From: DATAUD01 sp036268455
GTDB taxonomy: Bacteria; Verrucomicrobiota; Verrucomicrobiia; Limisphaerales; Palsa-1400
Direction of reading: 5' to 3'
DNA: 64,000 bases
NCBI GenBank assembly: GCA_036268455.1
Contig: DATAUD010000101.1
Location: forward strand, 55,050-119,049
Shown: positions 42,793-52,210 of the stretch, piece by piece
Layout: each line of letters starts with the position of its first letter
How positions within the stretch are numbered: position 1 is the first letter of the stretch
Position numbers and translations under genes: made by a program
The notes under the pieces: model-generated
What the model was told of the DNA's origin: nothing
The model's input: only the letters and a program-made list of their open reading frames with translations
Database searches by the model: none

Positions 42793-43409
42793 TGGAAAGT
42801 CTGTTGGCTGGGGGATTGGCGCTGGCATTCGCCGAGTAGAGAACATCCATAAACAGGAGTTTGTCTCAAACCGGCATTGTGGCCTGCCAATAATGAGACA
42901 ATGGCATCTTCGCCGGCATTGTCGCCCGCGTGGCCCCGTCCGGCGGTAATTCCTCCTCGAAACTGCAGCCGCCCGCGAGCATCGTAAAATACAACATAGC
43001 CGGATGTCTCCGCTCCGAAAAGCCGCGCTTGCGCGCCATCCGCGTCCTCATGAACCGCCACGCCCGGAATCGCCGTCGCGCTTCGCCATAGGGTGGACTG
43101 CGTCCACTGCGCTGAAAACCCGGCGGGTTTAAAAAACCAAACCTGCGCGGAGACGCCATCGCGCCATCGCGCCAGAATACGGTTCAATTCCTCAATGCTG
43201 GCCCTGGTGCAGGGGCATTGCGGATGAACAAACATAACCAGATTATTGTGTTTACGGTCAAGTGTCACAAGTGCATGCGGTGGCCAATCCGACGGAACCG
43301 CGCCAGCGGAACCACTGGCGTTCTGGTAATCCGAAAGAACAACAAATCCTGCTCCAACCATCGCCAGCCAGACTAAAAGTACGATTCTAATGGCGGGAAT
43401 TCGGGCCAC
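42789..43409 (-). CDS. Thioredoxin-fold RedB-like membrane-anchored protein
   Basis: Coding sense starts at the GTG at 43409 (ARIPAIRIVLLVWLAMVGAG), a membrane anchor; further upstream the frame runs into the preceding gene. The exported part has HALVTLDRKHNNLVMFVHPQ followed by CPCTRASIEELNRIL, a thioredoxin-like region with a C-x-C-T rather than C-x-x-C motif, and AETSGYVVFYDARGRLQFRG near the end. This matches RedB-type proteins. Its stop overlaps the start of the hybrid kinase gene by 4 bp, so the two are coupled. A redox-sensing input for the kinase is an inference. Confidence 0.7.
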   Translation of the reverse strand: MARIPAIRIVLLVWLAMVGAGFVVLSDYQNASGSAGAVPSDWPPHALVTLDRKHNNLVMFVHPQCPCTRASIEELNRILARWRDGVSAQVWFFKPAGFSAQWTQSTLWRSATAIPGVAVHEDADGAQARLFGAETSGYVVFYDARGRLQFRGGITAGRGHAGDNAGEDAIVSLLAGHNAGLRQTPVYGCSLLGECQRQSPSQQTFQ

Positions 43410-43473
43410 GCCCTGCAAACAGCAGAGATCGTGCCGCGCGGGGTCGAATCGGCAAATCAGCGCGAATGCCGGG

Positions 43474-44925
43474 TCACTTCTTCCGCGGCAATCGGCCAAT
43501 CCAAATGCTGCCTCCGGCGTTATGCCACTCGAGCGGAGGGAGGACGGGTTCGCCAGACTCGGTAATTTCCAAACGATCTTGCGGGCGCATTTTCTCGACC
43601 CAGGGCCGATACGCCTCCCATGCATATTGATTCCATTGGATGTTGCGAAAGATTTTCAGATCGTCAGCAGGCATGATCGCCGGTTCGTAGCCCAGCATGT
43701 AGCGCCAGTTTCCATCCGGGTTTTTATAAAACGTGTTGAAATAAAACGAAAAATCGGCGCTGTAAAAAATCCCGCCCTCATCGGGCATCCAGCCCTGCAT
43801 ATCCGGGCGATGGCCGTCCGCAACGGCCTCGCGCAAACTCCGGGTATAGCGGCTATCGATATCGCTCGTGGTGATCAAAAACAGCGGCGCCGCCAGCAGA
43901 CAACACGCGGCCAACCGCCGGAATGGAGCTTTTTCCCACCAGACTCGCATCGTATCGTCAAACTCCACGGCAATCCAAACAATCGAGGCGGCCAATCCCC
44001 AGTCCGCCCAAAATCGTCCCGCCTTCAAGGCGAGGATCCAGCAGAGAGCAATCATCCAGAAAAGCGGCGCGCGAAAAATGTCCCGTTCTCCCCGGCCCTG
44101 CTGTTTGCGCCACAGCCAGACAAATCCCAGCACCAAAAGCGCGCTGAATTCGCCCGAGCTGGGCTGAAGCTCTCCCACCAGCGAGGTTGTAGCCACCGGC
44201 TCCTTGGCAAGCGCCGCGCCCCAAAGAAGGTTCTGCTTCAAAAATTCAACGGGCATGCCCGTCAGAAGCGCCCCAAGCGTCGTTCCCGCGATCCAGCAAG
44301 CCGTCAAATATATTGTCTCCCGCCACCAGCCCGCCAGAAAAAATGACGCCAGCGCCAACCCGTACAAATACCATGTCCCATGTATCCACGCGGCCAGGGC
44401 GAAGCCAATGACGCTTCCGAGCAGCTTCCACCACGAAGGCTTCGGCGTTCGTTCCCGGCTCCAAGCCAGCAGCAGGCATATGAGAACGCCTTCCGTCAGC
44501 AGAAAAGGGCGGGCCTGCGTGAATCGCGACATCAATCCGGGGAAAGGAATAATGATGGCCAGCAAAGCCGCCAGCCACGCCTCTGGAAAGCGCACAAAGG
44601 GAAATGCTCCGCAAAAAATCAAAAGCAAAAGTCCCGCCACCGAGAACCCCATCAACGCGTCTTCGCCCATGCCGCCAACGCGGTTTATCCGGCGAAGGAG
44701 CCATTCCCAACCGGGGCTGAAGTCCATGCGATAGGTCGATCCCAAGACGAGCATGTCCGGATATTCCTTGTGCGTCACGGCTTTCGCGACGTACCGCCGC
44801 GCATCCCCCACCGGAACGTACCCGTAACCCAGGATTTTCAGCGCGATGCAAAAACAGGTGAAAAGAGCGATCACCCAGCACAGCAGCGGAATGTACTTTT
44901 GCGGAAGCGCGGAGACGTTGTTCAT
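43474..44925 (-). CDS. Polytopic membrane protein, GT-C glycosyltransferase-like
   Basis: A 483-residue protein with roughly ten membrane helices (for example LLCWVIALFTCFCIALKILG, WLAALLAIIIPFPGLMSRFT, GFALAAWIHGTWYLYGLALA). After the first helix a loop with GDARRYVAKAVTHKEYPDML carries an acidic residue in the place where GT-C transferases keep their catalytic aspartate. A soluble C-terminal domain follows (YSADFSFYFNTFYKNPDGNW). No characterised family is recognised, so glycosyl transfer is only suggested. It is the first gene of a probable operon with the RedB-like protein and hybrid kinase. Confidence 0.7.
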   Translation of the reverse strand: MNNVSALPQKYIPLLCWVIALFTCFCIALKILGYGYVPVGDARRYVAKAVTHKEYPDMLVLGSTYRMDFSPGWEWLLRRINRVGGMGEDALMGFSVAGLLLLIFCGAFPFVRFPEAWLAALLAIIIPFPGLMSRFTQARPFLLTEGVLICLLLAWSRERTPKPSWWKLLGSVIGFALAAWIHGTWYLYGLALASFFLAGWWRETIYLTACWIAGTTLGALLTGMPVEFLKQNLLWGAALAKEPVATTSLVGELQPSSGEFSALLVLGFVWLWRKQQGRGERDIFRAPLFWMIALCWILALKAGRFWADWGLAASIVWIAVEFDDTMRVWWEKAPFRRLAACCLLAAPLFLITTSDIDSRYTRSLREAVADGHRPDMQGWMPDEGGIFYSADFSFYFNTFYKNPDGNWRYMLGYEPAIMPADDLKIFRNIQWNQYAWEAYRPWVEKMRPQDRLEITESGEPVLPPLEWHNAGGSIWIGRLPRKK

Positions 44926-45041
44926 CAGCTACTCAAACCGCGCTCACGGCCCCGCCGTCAAGCCTTAAAATGTGCGTCCTTTTCTTCCAGATCGTTTTGG
45001 GTTAGGCTGACCGAATGCTCTAATTGCAAAATTTGGAAGTC

Positions 45042-47981
45042 ATGGCCAAGGAATTCATCAAAATTGGCGGCGCTCGCCAGCATAATTTAAAGAATCTAAG
45101 CCTCTCCATTCCCCGCGACAAACTCGTCGTGATCACGGGATTGAGCGGGTCGGGCAAATCTTCCCTCGCCTTTGACACCATCTATGCCGAGGGCCAGCGC
45201 AAATATGTCGAATCCCTCTCCGCTTACGCGCGCCAGTTCCTCGATCAAATGGAAAAGCCGGAGGTCGATTTTATTGAGGGCCTTTCTCCGGCCATCGCCA
45301 TCGAACAACGCGGCGCCGCAAGCAATCCGCGCTCAATCATTGCGACGACCACCGAAATTTACGATTATCTCCGCCTTCTCTTCGCCAATGTTGGCCAGCC
45401 GCATTGCCCCGTCAGCGGCGAACCGATCTCACGCCAAACCACCAGCGACATCGTCGATAAAATCCTCGCCCTTCCGCTTAAAACCCGCGTCATGCTGCTG
45501 GCCCCCGTCGTTGTCAAACAGAAGGGCGAATTCCGCGATGTCATTGAGCGCCTCGCTCGCGAAGGCTTTGTCCGCGCCCGCGTCGATGGCGAATTGGTCG
45601 AGTTGAGCAGCAATGTTCGCGTCAAACTCGATCCCAAACAACGCCATTCCATCGATGCCATCGTCGATCGCCTCGTGATTGACGAAAAGGTCCGCGTGCG
45701 GTTGAGTGATTCGGTCGAAACAGCGTTGAAGTGGGGCGATGGCCGGCTCGTGCTGCTGCAACAATCAGGCGATCAGGCGGGCGCGGACGGCAACGTCTGG
45801 ACCGAGTCGTTGCATTCCAATCGCAATTATAGTCCAGCCACCGGCAAAAGTTTTGAGCCGGCCACCACCAAGCATTTTTCGTTCAATTCACCGTTGGGCG
45901 CTTGTCCTGTCTGTCACGGCCTTGGCCAGAAACTTGTGTTTGACCCGAACCTTGTCGTTCCCGATGCGGAAAAAACCCTGGAAAACGGGGCGGTTCTGCC
46001 GTGGCGTCGCGGCGCCAAGCGCCTGATCGTCTATTACAAAACTCTGTTGCGCGGTATGGCGCGGCATTACGACCAAAGCGCGGAAACTCCGTGGAAGGAT
46101 TTGCCGGAAGACTTCAAACAAAAATTGCTGCGCGGCACCGGCGGCGAGGAAATCGAATTCACCTTTTGGCGCGCCGGAAAGGTCAGCAACTCGAAAAAGG
46201 CATTTGAGGGAATCATTCCAAATCTCGAACGGCTCTACGTCGAAAGCGAGAGCGAGTTCACCAAGAACCGCCTGAAAAGTTTCATGAACCCGGAACCGTG
46301 CGACGCCTGCAAAGGCCGTCGGCTGAAACCCGAAATCCTTGCTGTCACTCTCGGGACAACTGCTCCCAAACCACCTTCGCTTGTTCCCGGTCTTTCGATC
46401 ATGGATGTCTGCGCCATGTCGGTGGAAGAAGCGGATGATTTCTTTGTGAATCTAAAACTGACCGAGTTTCAGCAGAAAATCGCGTCAGAGCTGATCAAGG
46501 AAATTCGTTCCCGCCTCGGCTTCCTGAAAAACGTCGGTCTCGGCTATCTCACGCTGGACCGCGAGAGCGGCACGCTTTCGGGCGGCGAAGCCCAACGCAT
46601 ACGGCTTGCCACCCAGATCGGCGCCGGCCTTGTGGGCGTCCTTTATATTCTTGACGAGCCGAGCATCGGCTTGCACCAGCGCGACAACGAACGTCTTCTG
46701 AAATCTCTCGAGGGCCTGCGCGACCTTGGCAATTCCGTCCTGGTCGTCGAACATGATGAGGACACCATCCGGCGGGCCGATTATGTCCTGGACCTCGGCC
46801 CCGGCGCGGGTGTGCGCGGCGGCGAATTGGTCGCGGCGGGAACGGTTGCGGAAGTTGAAGCCTCCCCGCGCTCCTTGACGGGGCAATATCTCAAAGGCGA
46901 ACTGAAAATTTCCGTTCCTAAAACACGCGTCAAACCCTCGCCGGCGCAAGGATGGCTGGAAATTCTCGGCGCGTCCGAAAACAATCTCAAAAACATCGAC
47001 GCCCGCATTCCCCTTGGCGCTTTCACTGTGGTGACGGGCGTGAGCGGATCGGGAAAGAGCACGCTTGTGGATGATATTTTGCGCCGAGCCCTGTTCCGCA
47101 AATTCTACGGTTCCAAAGAGCAGCCGGGGCGCCACCGGCTTTTGCGCGGATTCGAATCGCTGGACAAAGTCATTGTCATCGACCAAACGCCGATTGGCCG
47201 CACGCCGCGCAGCAATCCCGCCACTTACACCGGCATGTTCAACCAGATTCGCGATCTGTTCGCCAAACTTCCCGCCGCGAAAATCCGCGGTTACGAAGCC
47301 GGCCGCTTCAGTTTCAACGTCAAAGGCGGCCGATGCGAAAAGTGCCAGGGGGACGGCCTGATCAAAATCGAGATGCACTTTTTGCCGCCGATTTACGTCA
47401 CCTGCGAAGCCTGCGGCGGACGGCGCTACAATCGCGAAACCCTCGAAATCCACTACAAGGGAATGAACATCGCCGATGTGCTCGACATGACCGTTGACGA
47501 GGCCGCGACTTTCTTTCGCGCTGTGCCTAAGATTTACGAGCCATGCCTGACATTGGCGGAAGTCGGCCTGGGTTATGTCAGACTCGGTCAATCCGGCACG
47601 ACACTCAGCGGCGGCGAAGCCCAACGCATCAAGCTGGCCGGCGAATTAAGCCGCAAGGCCACCGGCCACACTCTTTATATTTTAGACGAGCCTACAACCG
47701 GCCTGCATTTCCACGATGTCGCCAAGCTTCTGGATGTTCTCTTCAAATTGCGGAATACCGGCAATACGCTCTTGATCATCGAGCACAATCTCGACGTGAT
47801 AAAAACCGCGGATTGGGTGATCGATCTCGGCCCCGAAGGAGGCGCCGGCGGAGGCCGAATAGTCGCCGAAGGCCCGCCGGAAAAAATCGCCCGCACCCCC
47901 GGCAGCCACACCGGCGAATATCTTGCGCGGATTCTTTTCCCGGAACGGTCCCCTGCCCTTGCCGCCGCAAGCACGGGTTAA
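45042..47981 (+). CDS. uvrA: UvrA excinuclease ATPase subunit
   Basis: A 979-residue DNA damage sensor of nucleotide excision repair, acting with UvrB and UvrC. The ATG at 45042 starts MAKEFIKIGGARQHNLKNLS, the standard UvrA beginning. Both ABC modules are complete: Walker A GLSGSGKSSLAFDT and GVSGSGKSTLVDD, two LSGGEAQRI signatures, and Walker B YILDEPSIGLHQRD and YILDEPTTGLHFHD. Zinc cysteines are present as CPVCHGLG, CDACKGRRL, CEKCQGDG and CEACGGRRY. Length and motifs are normal. Confidence 0.98.
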   Translation: MAKEFIKIGGARQHNLKNLSLSIPRDKLVVITGLSGSGKSSLAFDTIYAEGQRKYVESLSAYARQFLDQMEKPEVDFIEGLSPAIAIEQRGAASNPRSIIATTTEIYDYLRLLFANVGQPHCPVSGEPISRQTTSDIVDKILALPLKTRVMLLAPVVVKQKGEFRDVIERLAREGFVRARVDGELVELSSNVRVKLDPKQRHSIDAIVDRLVIDEKVRVRLSDSVETALKWGDGRLVLLQQSGDQAGADGNVWTESLHSNRNYSPATGKSFEPATTKHFSFNSPLGACPVCHGLGQKLVFDPNLVVPDAEKTLENGAVLPWRRGAKRLIVYYKTLLRGMARHYDQSAETPWKDLPEDFKQKLLRGTGGEEIEFTFWRAGKVSNSKKAFEGIIPNLERLYVESESEFTKNRLKSFMNPEPCDACKGRRLKPEILAVTLGTTAPKPPSLVPGLSIMDVCAMSVEEADDFFVNLKLTEFQQKIASELIKEIRSRLGFLKNVGLGYLTLDRESGTLSGGEAQRIRLATQIGAGLVGVLYILDEPSIGLHQRDNERLLKSLEGLRDLGNSVLVVEHDEDTIRRADYVLDLGPGAGVRGGELVAAGTVAEVEASPRSLTGQYLKGELKISVPKTRVKPSPAQGWLEILGASENNLKNIDARIPLGAFTVVTGVSGSGKSTLVDDILRRALFRKFYGSKEQPGRHRLLRGFESLDKVIVIDQTPIGRTPRSNPATYTGMFNQIRDLFAKLPAAKIRGYEAGRFSFNVKGGRCEKCQGDGLIKIEMHFLPPIYVTCEACGGRRYNRETLEIHYKGMNIADVLDMTVDEAATFFRAVPKIYEPCLTLAEVGLGYVRLGQSGTTLSGGEAQRIKLAGELSRKATGHTLYILDEPTTGLHFHDVAKLLDVLFKLRNTGNTLLIIEHNLDVIKTADWVIDLGPEGGAGGGRIVAEGPPEKIARTPGSHTGEYLARILFPERSPALAAASTG

Positions 47982-48024
47982 TCGTTTGCGTTTGAATTCC
48001 GCGGATATTGTCCTAACATTCCTT

Positions 48025-48510
48025 ATGCCTTCATTTGACATAGTTTCGGAAGTGAGTTCGATGGAAATCGAAAACGCGGTCAATCAGGCGAAGAAGGAAT
48101 TGGCGAGCCGATTTGACTTCAAAGGCAGCAACGCGGAGATCGTGCTGGAAAAAAACGAAATCAAACTTTCCGCCACCGATCAGTTTAAAATCCAGGCGCT
48201 GCACGAAATTGTCGTTAATAAACTGGCCAAACGCCAGATCAGTTTGAAAAGCGTCGAGTCGATGCCGGTGGACGTTTCGCCGCTGGGCCATTCCCGTCAG
48301 GTTGTCAAAATAAAGCAAGGCATCGAACAGTCCATCGCCAAGCAAATCACCTCGTTCATTCGCGATACGAAGCTCAAAGTCACCACACAAATCCAGGGCG
48401 AAGCCATCCGCGTGACCGGCAAGAGCAGGGACGACTTGCAATCTGTGATCGCGGCGGTTCGCGGCCACGAGTTTTCGGCCGCGCTGAGCTTCCAGAATTT
48501 TCGCGAGTGA
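48025..48510 (+). CDS. yajQ: YajQ family nucleotide-binding protein
   Basis: A 161-residue protein starting MPSFDIVSEVSSMEIENAVN, the exact family beginning; the longer frame from 47923 is the tail of uvrA read in another frame. Further hallmarks are RFDFKGSNAEIVLEKNEIKL, PLGHSRQVVKIKQGIEQSIA, KQITSFIRDTKLKVTTQIQG and AVRGHEFSAALSFQNFR. YajQ proteins bind nucleotides, and some bind cyclic-di-GMP. The stop overlaps the GTG start of the next gene by 4 bp. Confidence 0.95.
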   Translation: MPSFDIVSEVSSMEIENAVNQAKKELASRFDFKGSNAEIVLEKNEIKLSATDQFKIQALHEIVVNKLAKRQISLKSVESMPVDVSPLGHSRQVVKIKQGIEQSIAKQITSFIRDTKLKVTTQIQGEAIRVTGKSRDDLQSVIAAVRGHEFSAALSFQNFRE

Positions 48511-50474
48511 ATCGATTCCTGTGTGTGATGTTTGCCTGCCTGTGCGCCTGTCGCGCCCACACGGCTGCAACGACGATTTACGTCGCGCCCGGCGGAAATG
48601 ACCAATGGTCCGGCGCCCAACCTATCGCAGATCCAAACTCAACGGATGGCCCAATGGCCACGCTCGCCGCCGCCTTGGAGAAGTCCCGCGATGCGCAAAT
48701 ACGCGCGAATGACGTCACTCCACAAATCATTTTGCGCGGCGGAGTTTATGTTTTAAATCGACCGCTGATTTTTGAACCAAGGGATTCGGGCTTGATCATT
48801 GCCGCATGGTCGGGAGAGAACGCCGTTATCACGGGCGAACACCGAATCACCGGATGGCGGTACCAGCGCGCCAACCCCAATTTATGGCAGGCGCAAGTTG
48901 GCACGTGGCAATTTCACGAACTCTTCGTTAATGGCCGCCGCAAGCAGCGGGCCAGGTTGCCGGCTTCCGGCTTTTTCCGCGCTGCCGGGGGAAAGGATGA
49001 CGCACACCCCACACAACTGCGCGTCCGTCCCGGTGACATCAAGCCGGAATGGGCTTCGCAGGGTGATGTGGAATTGGTAACGCTTACCGCCTGGGCGCAA
49101 TCGCGCAACGAAATTCGCGGCCTTGACGAGCAGTCAAACATACTGACGGTCGCCGGCGACGCCCTTGCCAATAACATGGAAATCAATCCGCGATATTATA
49201 TCGAAAACGCCCCTGATTCCCTGCGCCCCGGCGAATGGCATCTGGATCGCCGGAATGGCGTGGTTACTTATTGGCCGGACGCCGGCGAAGACGTTCATTC
49301 CGCAGTCATCACTGCTCCTCGCCTCTATCGATTAGTCCGCCTCGAAGGCCAGCCGGACAACCCCGTTCGGGGAATTGTTTTTCGGGGACTGACTTTTGCG
49401 GGAACCGACTGGCAGATCAACGGCGGAAGCGACCTGGACGGGCAGGCTGCGGTAGAAGTCGGGGCGGCGTTCGAGGCGGACTCGGCGCGGAACTGCGTCG
49501 TGCAAAACTGCGTCTTCACCCGCCTCGGCGGCTACGCGATTGACCTCGGGCACGGCTGCAGCGGCAACAAGGTCTCCGGCTGCACAATGTTCGATCTCGG
49601 CGCCGGCGGCATTCGTCTCGGTGATTCTGACGCGACCGCCGCGCAGGCGACGCCTAATTTTGGAAATACAATTGACGACAATCACATTTACCACATCGGA
49701 TTGGTCAACGCGCCTGGAGTGGGTGTGTTTGTTCTGTTAAGCAGTTCCAATTTGGTAACCCACAACGAAATCAATGACACGTTTTACACCGCAATTTCGG
49801 TCGGATGGACCTGGGGCTATCGCGATAATCCGTGCCGTGACAATGTGATCGAATACAATCATCTGCATGGTATTGGCCAGGGAATGCTCAGCGACATGGG
49901 CGGCGTTTATACTTTGGGTCCCCAGCCGGGGACTGTGGTGCGCAACAACCTGATTCACGACGTCAACGTTTTCGGATATGGCGGTTGGGGGCTTTATACC
50001 GATGAGGGCAGTTCAGACATCGTGCTGGAAAGCAATGTGGTTTATCGCTGCCAAAGCGCCGGATTCCACCAGCATTACGGGGAGAGCAATCTCGTCTATA
50101 ACAACATTTTCGCGCTCAATCGGGAAGCCCAGTTGCAGCGAACACGGCCGGAAACCCATTGCGGGTTCATCCTGACAAACAATATTATTTACTTCAATTC
50201 AGGCCGGGTCTTCGCGGGAGATTGGTCGGGCAACGGCTTTCGATTCGACCATAATATTTACTTCAACACCGGCTCGTTGAATTTCAAGGATTGGCAGGCT
50301 CAGGGCCAAGACGTTCATTCCATCTTCGCCGATCCGCAATTCGTTGCGCCGGAGAAAGGCGATTTCCGGCTTCGCTCAAAATCCCCGGCTCTGCGATTTG
50401 GTTTTCACCCACCGGATTTGCGGGGAGTCGGCGCGCGGAAAAAATTTCAGCTTAACCGGCCGTCCAGCAAGTGA
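48507..50474 (+). CDS. Secreted right-handed beta-helix glycosidase-like protein (GH141-like)
   Basis: A 655-residue exported protein, GTG start overlapping the yajQ stop (GTGA), signal peptide ending near CRAHTAA. It begins TIYVAPGGNDQWSGAQPIAD with PMATLAAALEK and LRGGVYVLNRPLIFEP, the usual entry to parallel beta-helix carbohydrate enzymes. NPRYYIENAPDSLRPGEWHL and VTYWPDAGED resemble GH141 proteins. The helix rungs include NTIDDNHIYHIGL, NLVTHNEINDTFYTAISVG and NNLIHDVNVFGYGGWGLYTD. Activity on a plant or algal polysaccharide is likely; the exact bond is not known. The last 28 bp overlap the convergent ABC ATPase gene. Confidence 0.85.
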   Translation: MNRFLCVMFACLCACRAHTAATTIYVAPGGNDQWSGAQPIADPNSTDGPMATLAAALEKSRDAQIRANDVTPQIILRGGVYVLNRPLIFEPRDSGLIIAAWSGENAVITGEHRITGWRYQRANPNLWQAQVGTWQFHELFVNGRRKQRARLPASGFFRAAGGKDDAHPTQLRVRPGDIKPEWASQGDVELVTLTAWAQSRNEIRGLDEQSNILTVAGDALANNMEINPRYYIENAPDSLRPGEWHLDRRNGVVTYWPDAGEDVHSAVITAPRLYRLVRLEGQPDNPVRGIVFRGLTFAGTDWQINGGSDLDGQAAVEVGAAFEADSARNCVVQNCVFTRLGGYAIDLGHGCSGNKVSGCTMFDLGAGGIRLGDSDATAAQATPNFGNTIDDNHIYHIGLVNAPGVGVFVLLSSSNLVTHNEINDTFYTAISVGWTWGYRDNPCRDNVIEYNHLHGIGQGMLSDMGGVYTLGPQPGTVVRNNLIHDVNVFGYGGWGLYTDEGSSDIVLESNVVYRCQSAGFHQHYGESNLVYNNIFALNREAQLQRTRPETHCGFILTNNIIYFNSGRVFAGDWSGNGFRFDHNIYFNTGSLNFKDWQAQGQDVHSIFADPQFVAPEKGDFRLRSKSPALRFGFHPPDLRGVGARKKFQLNRPSSK

Positions 50475-51130
50475 AGACAGCGCCCCATTCGCTGTGCCAA
50501 TTCCGGCGCATGCGTCACGACGATCAAAGTCACATTTTCCTCGCGATTTAGTTCAATGAGCAATCGCGATAACTCCTCGCCCGACGCGCGATCCAGCGAA
50601 CCAGTCGGTTCGTCGGCAAGCAGAAGGCGCGGTTGATTGATCAATGCGCGAACGACCGCCACGCGCCCCCGCTCTCCCCCGGAAAGCTGGCCCGGACGAT
50701 GATCGAGGCGCTGGCCAAGTCCGACCCGTTTCAACAATCGTTGCGCGCGCTCCGGCGCGGACCCGCGAATTTGCGGTTCGTCGCAAACCACTGTTGGCAC
50801 CAAGACATTTTCCAGAACGGTGCATTGCGGCAAAAGATGATGGGCCTGGAAAACAAATCCGATTTGCCGATTTCGCATCGTGGCGAGCCGGCCTTCGCTA
50901 AGTTGCGCAATGTCCTCGCCCTCGAGCAACACCTGGCCGCGCGTGGGGCGGTCCAGCGTGCCGATGATATTCAGCAGCGTGCTCTTCCCTGAGCCGGAAG
51001 GGCCGACGATGGCAACCGATTCACCTTTCTGAACTTCGAAGCTTATACCGTCAAGCACTACGACCGGCGGCCCATCCTGGACGGACCGGTAACTTTTGCC
51101 GACCTCCCGCAATTGCAAAAATGACGCCAT
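50447..51130 (-). CDS. LolD/MacB-type ABC transporter ATP-binding protein
   Basis: A 227-residue ATPase starting MASFLQLREVGKSYRS. Walker A is IVGPSGSGKSTLLNIIGTLD, the Q-loop GFVFQAHHLLPQCTVLENVL, the signature QLSGGERGRVAVVRALINQP, and Walker B LLLADEPTGSLDRASG. The motif following the Q-loop and the D-loop place it in the LolD/MacB branch, which drives lipoprotein release or mechanotransmission from the inner membrane. No FtsX-like permease gene lies next to it, so it is an orphan in this window. Confidence 0.88.
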   Translation of the reverse strand: MASFLQLREVGKSYRSVQDGPPVVVLDGISFEVQKGESVAIVGPSGSGKSTLLNIIGTLDRPTRGQVLLEGEDIAQLSEGRLATMRNRQIGFVFQAHHLLPQCTVLENVLVPTVVCDEPQIRGSAPERAQRLLKRVGLGQRLDHRPGQLSGGERGRVAVVRALINQPRLLLADEPTGSLDRASGEELSRLLIELNREENVTLIVVTHAPELAQRMGRCLHLLDGRLS

Positions 51131-51235
51131 ATTCAAGAGTTTGTCTCGAATTATCGCAAAAATCCGACAAAAATCGTCCAAAACTCCAACGGTTGGATTT
51201 TTTTTGGGAAGGTACTGTGCTTAACTTCTCCCGCG

Positions 51236-52210
51236 ATGAATGATGTTTATCAGAAATCGGATGGGCTGTTTGCGGAGTTTAACGGAGTTAATGGTCCGGG
51301 CGGATGTGTGCTTGTCGCGGAGAAAGGCGCGGCCAAGCCATTATGGATGAAGGGTTTCGGCTTGGAGAATCTGACAACAAAGTCTCCCTGCGCGCCGGCG
51401 ACTAGCTTCCGGCTGGCTTCGCTTACGAAACAGTTTACCGCGATGTGCATCATGATGCTGGCCGAACGAGGGGGGATGAAGTTGGACGACAGATTGACAA
51501 AGTTTTTCCCAGGGTTGCCGGCTTGGGGCGATTCTATCACTGTTATGCATTTGTTGACGCATGCTTCGGGATTGTTTGATTACGAGGATCTCATACCGCC
51601 GGGAACGACGGAGGCGTTGAAGGATCGGGATGTGCTGGAGATTCTGCGAAGGGAGGAGAGGACTTATTTCCCGCCGGGAACGAGCTTTCGCTATAGCAAT
51701 ACCGGTTACGCTTTTTTGGCGCTGATCGTGGAAGTGGTTTCGCGGGAAAAATTTCCGGCTTTTTTGCGTGATAACATCTTCGAGCCGCTGGGAATGGATA
51801 ATACCGTGGCGTACGAAGCGGGAATTTCGGAGGTGGCTCATCGCGCTCTGGGATATGCCCGGCGGGGCGGGAATTTCGAGGAGACCGACCAGAGTATCAC
51901 CAGCGCAGTGCTTGGCGACGGGGGAATTTATTCGTCGGTTGCCGATCTTTTTCGATGGGATCAGGCGTTGTATGGGGAAAGGCTGGTCAGCGAATCACTG
52001 TTGAAGCAGGCTTTCACGGATTGGGGACACGGTTACGGATTTGGTTGGTTTATCGATCAAGAAAAAGTATGGCACTACGGCGAAACCTGCGGCTTTACCA
52101 CACGCATTGAGCGGCATTTGACGCGAGGGCTGACAATTATAATTCTTTGCAACCGCCGTGACGCTGACCTCGCACCCATTGCGCGAAGCCTCGCGAACCT
52201 GCCGCGATGA
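51236..52210 (+). CDS. Serine hydrolase (beta-lactamase fold), cytoplasmic form
   Basis: A 324-residue protein without a signal peptide. S-x-x-K is in FRLASLTKQFTAM (Ser62, Lys65), with MHLLTHASGLFDYEDLIPPG and FRYSNTGYAFLALIVEVVS giving the Y-x-N motif. The third motif is weak: WHYGETCGF stands where H-x-G is expected. Members of this group are esterases or peptidases. It overlaps the APC permease gene by 4 bp (ATGA), so the two may act on related compounds, for example import and hydrolysis of a peptide or amide. That link is inference. Confidence 0.88.
   Translation: MNDVYQKSDGLFAEFNGVNGPGGCVLVAEKGAAKPLWMKGFGLENLTTKSPCAPATSFRLASLTKQFTAMCIMMLAERGGMKLDDRLTKFFPGLPAWGDSITVMHLLTHASGLFDYEDLIPPGTTEALKDRDVLEILRREERTYFPPGTSFRYSNTGYAFLALIVEVVSREKFPAFLRDNIFEPLGMDNTVAYEAGISEVAHRALGYARRGGNFEETDQSITSAVLGDGGIYSSVADLFRWDQALYGERLVSESLLKQAFTDWGHGYGFGWFIDQEKVWHYGETCGFTTRIERHLTRGLTIIILCNRRDADLAPIARSLANLPR

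Noticed and set aside
45400..45425. Missing cysteine in the N-terminal part of UvrA (HCPVSGEPI)
   Set aside because: This position is not one of the invariant zinc ligands; the known zinc modules are complete.
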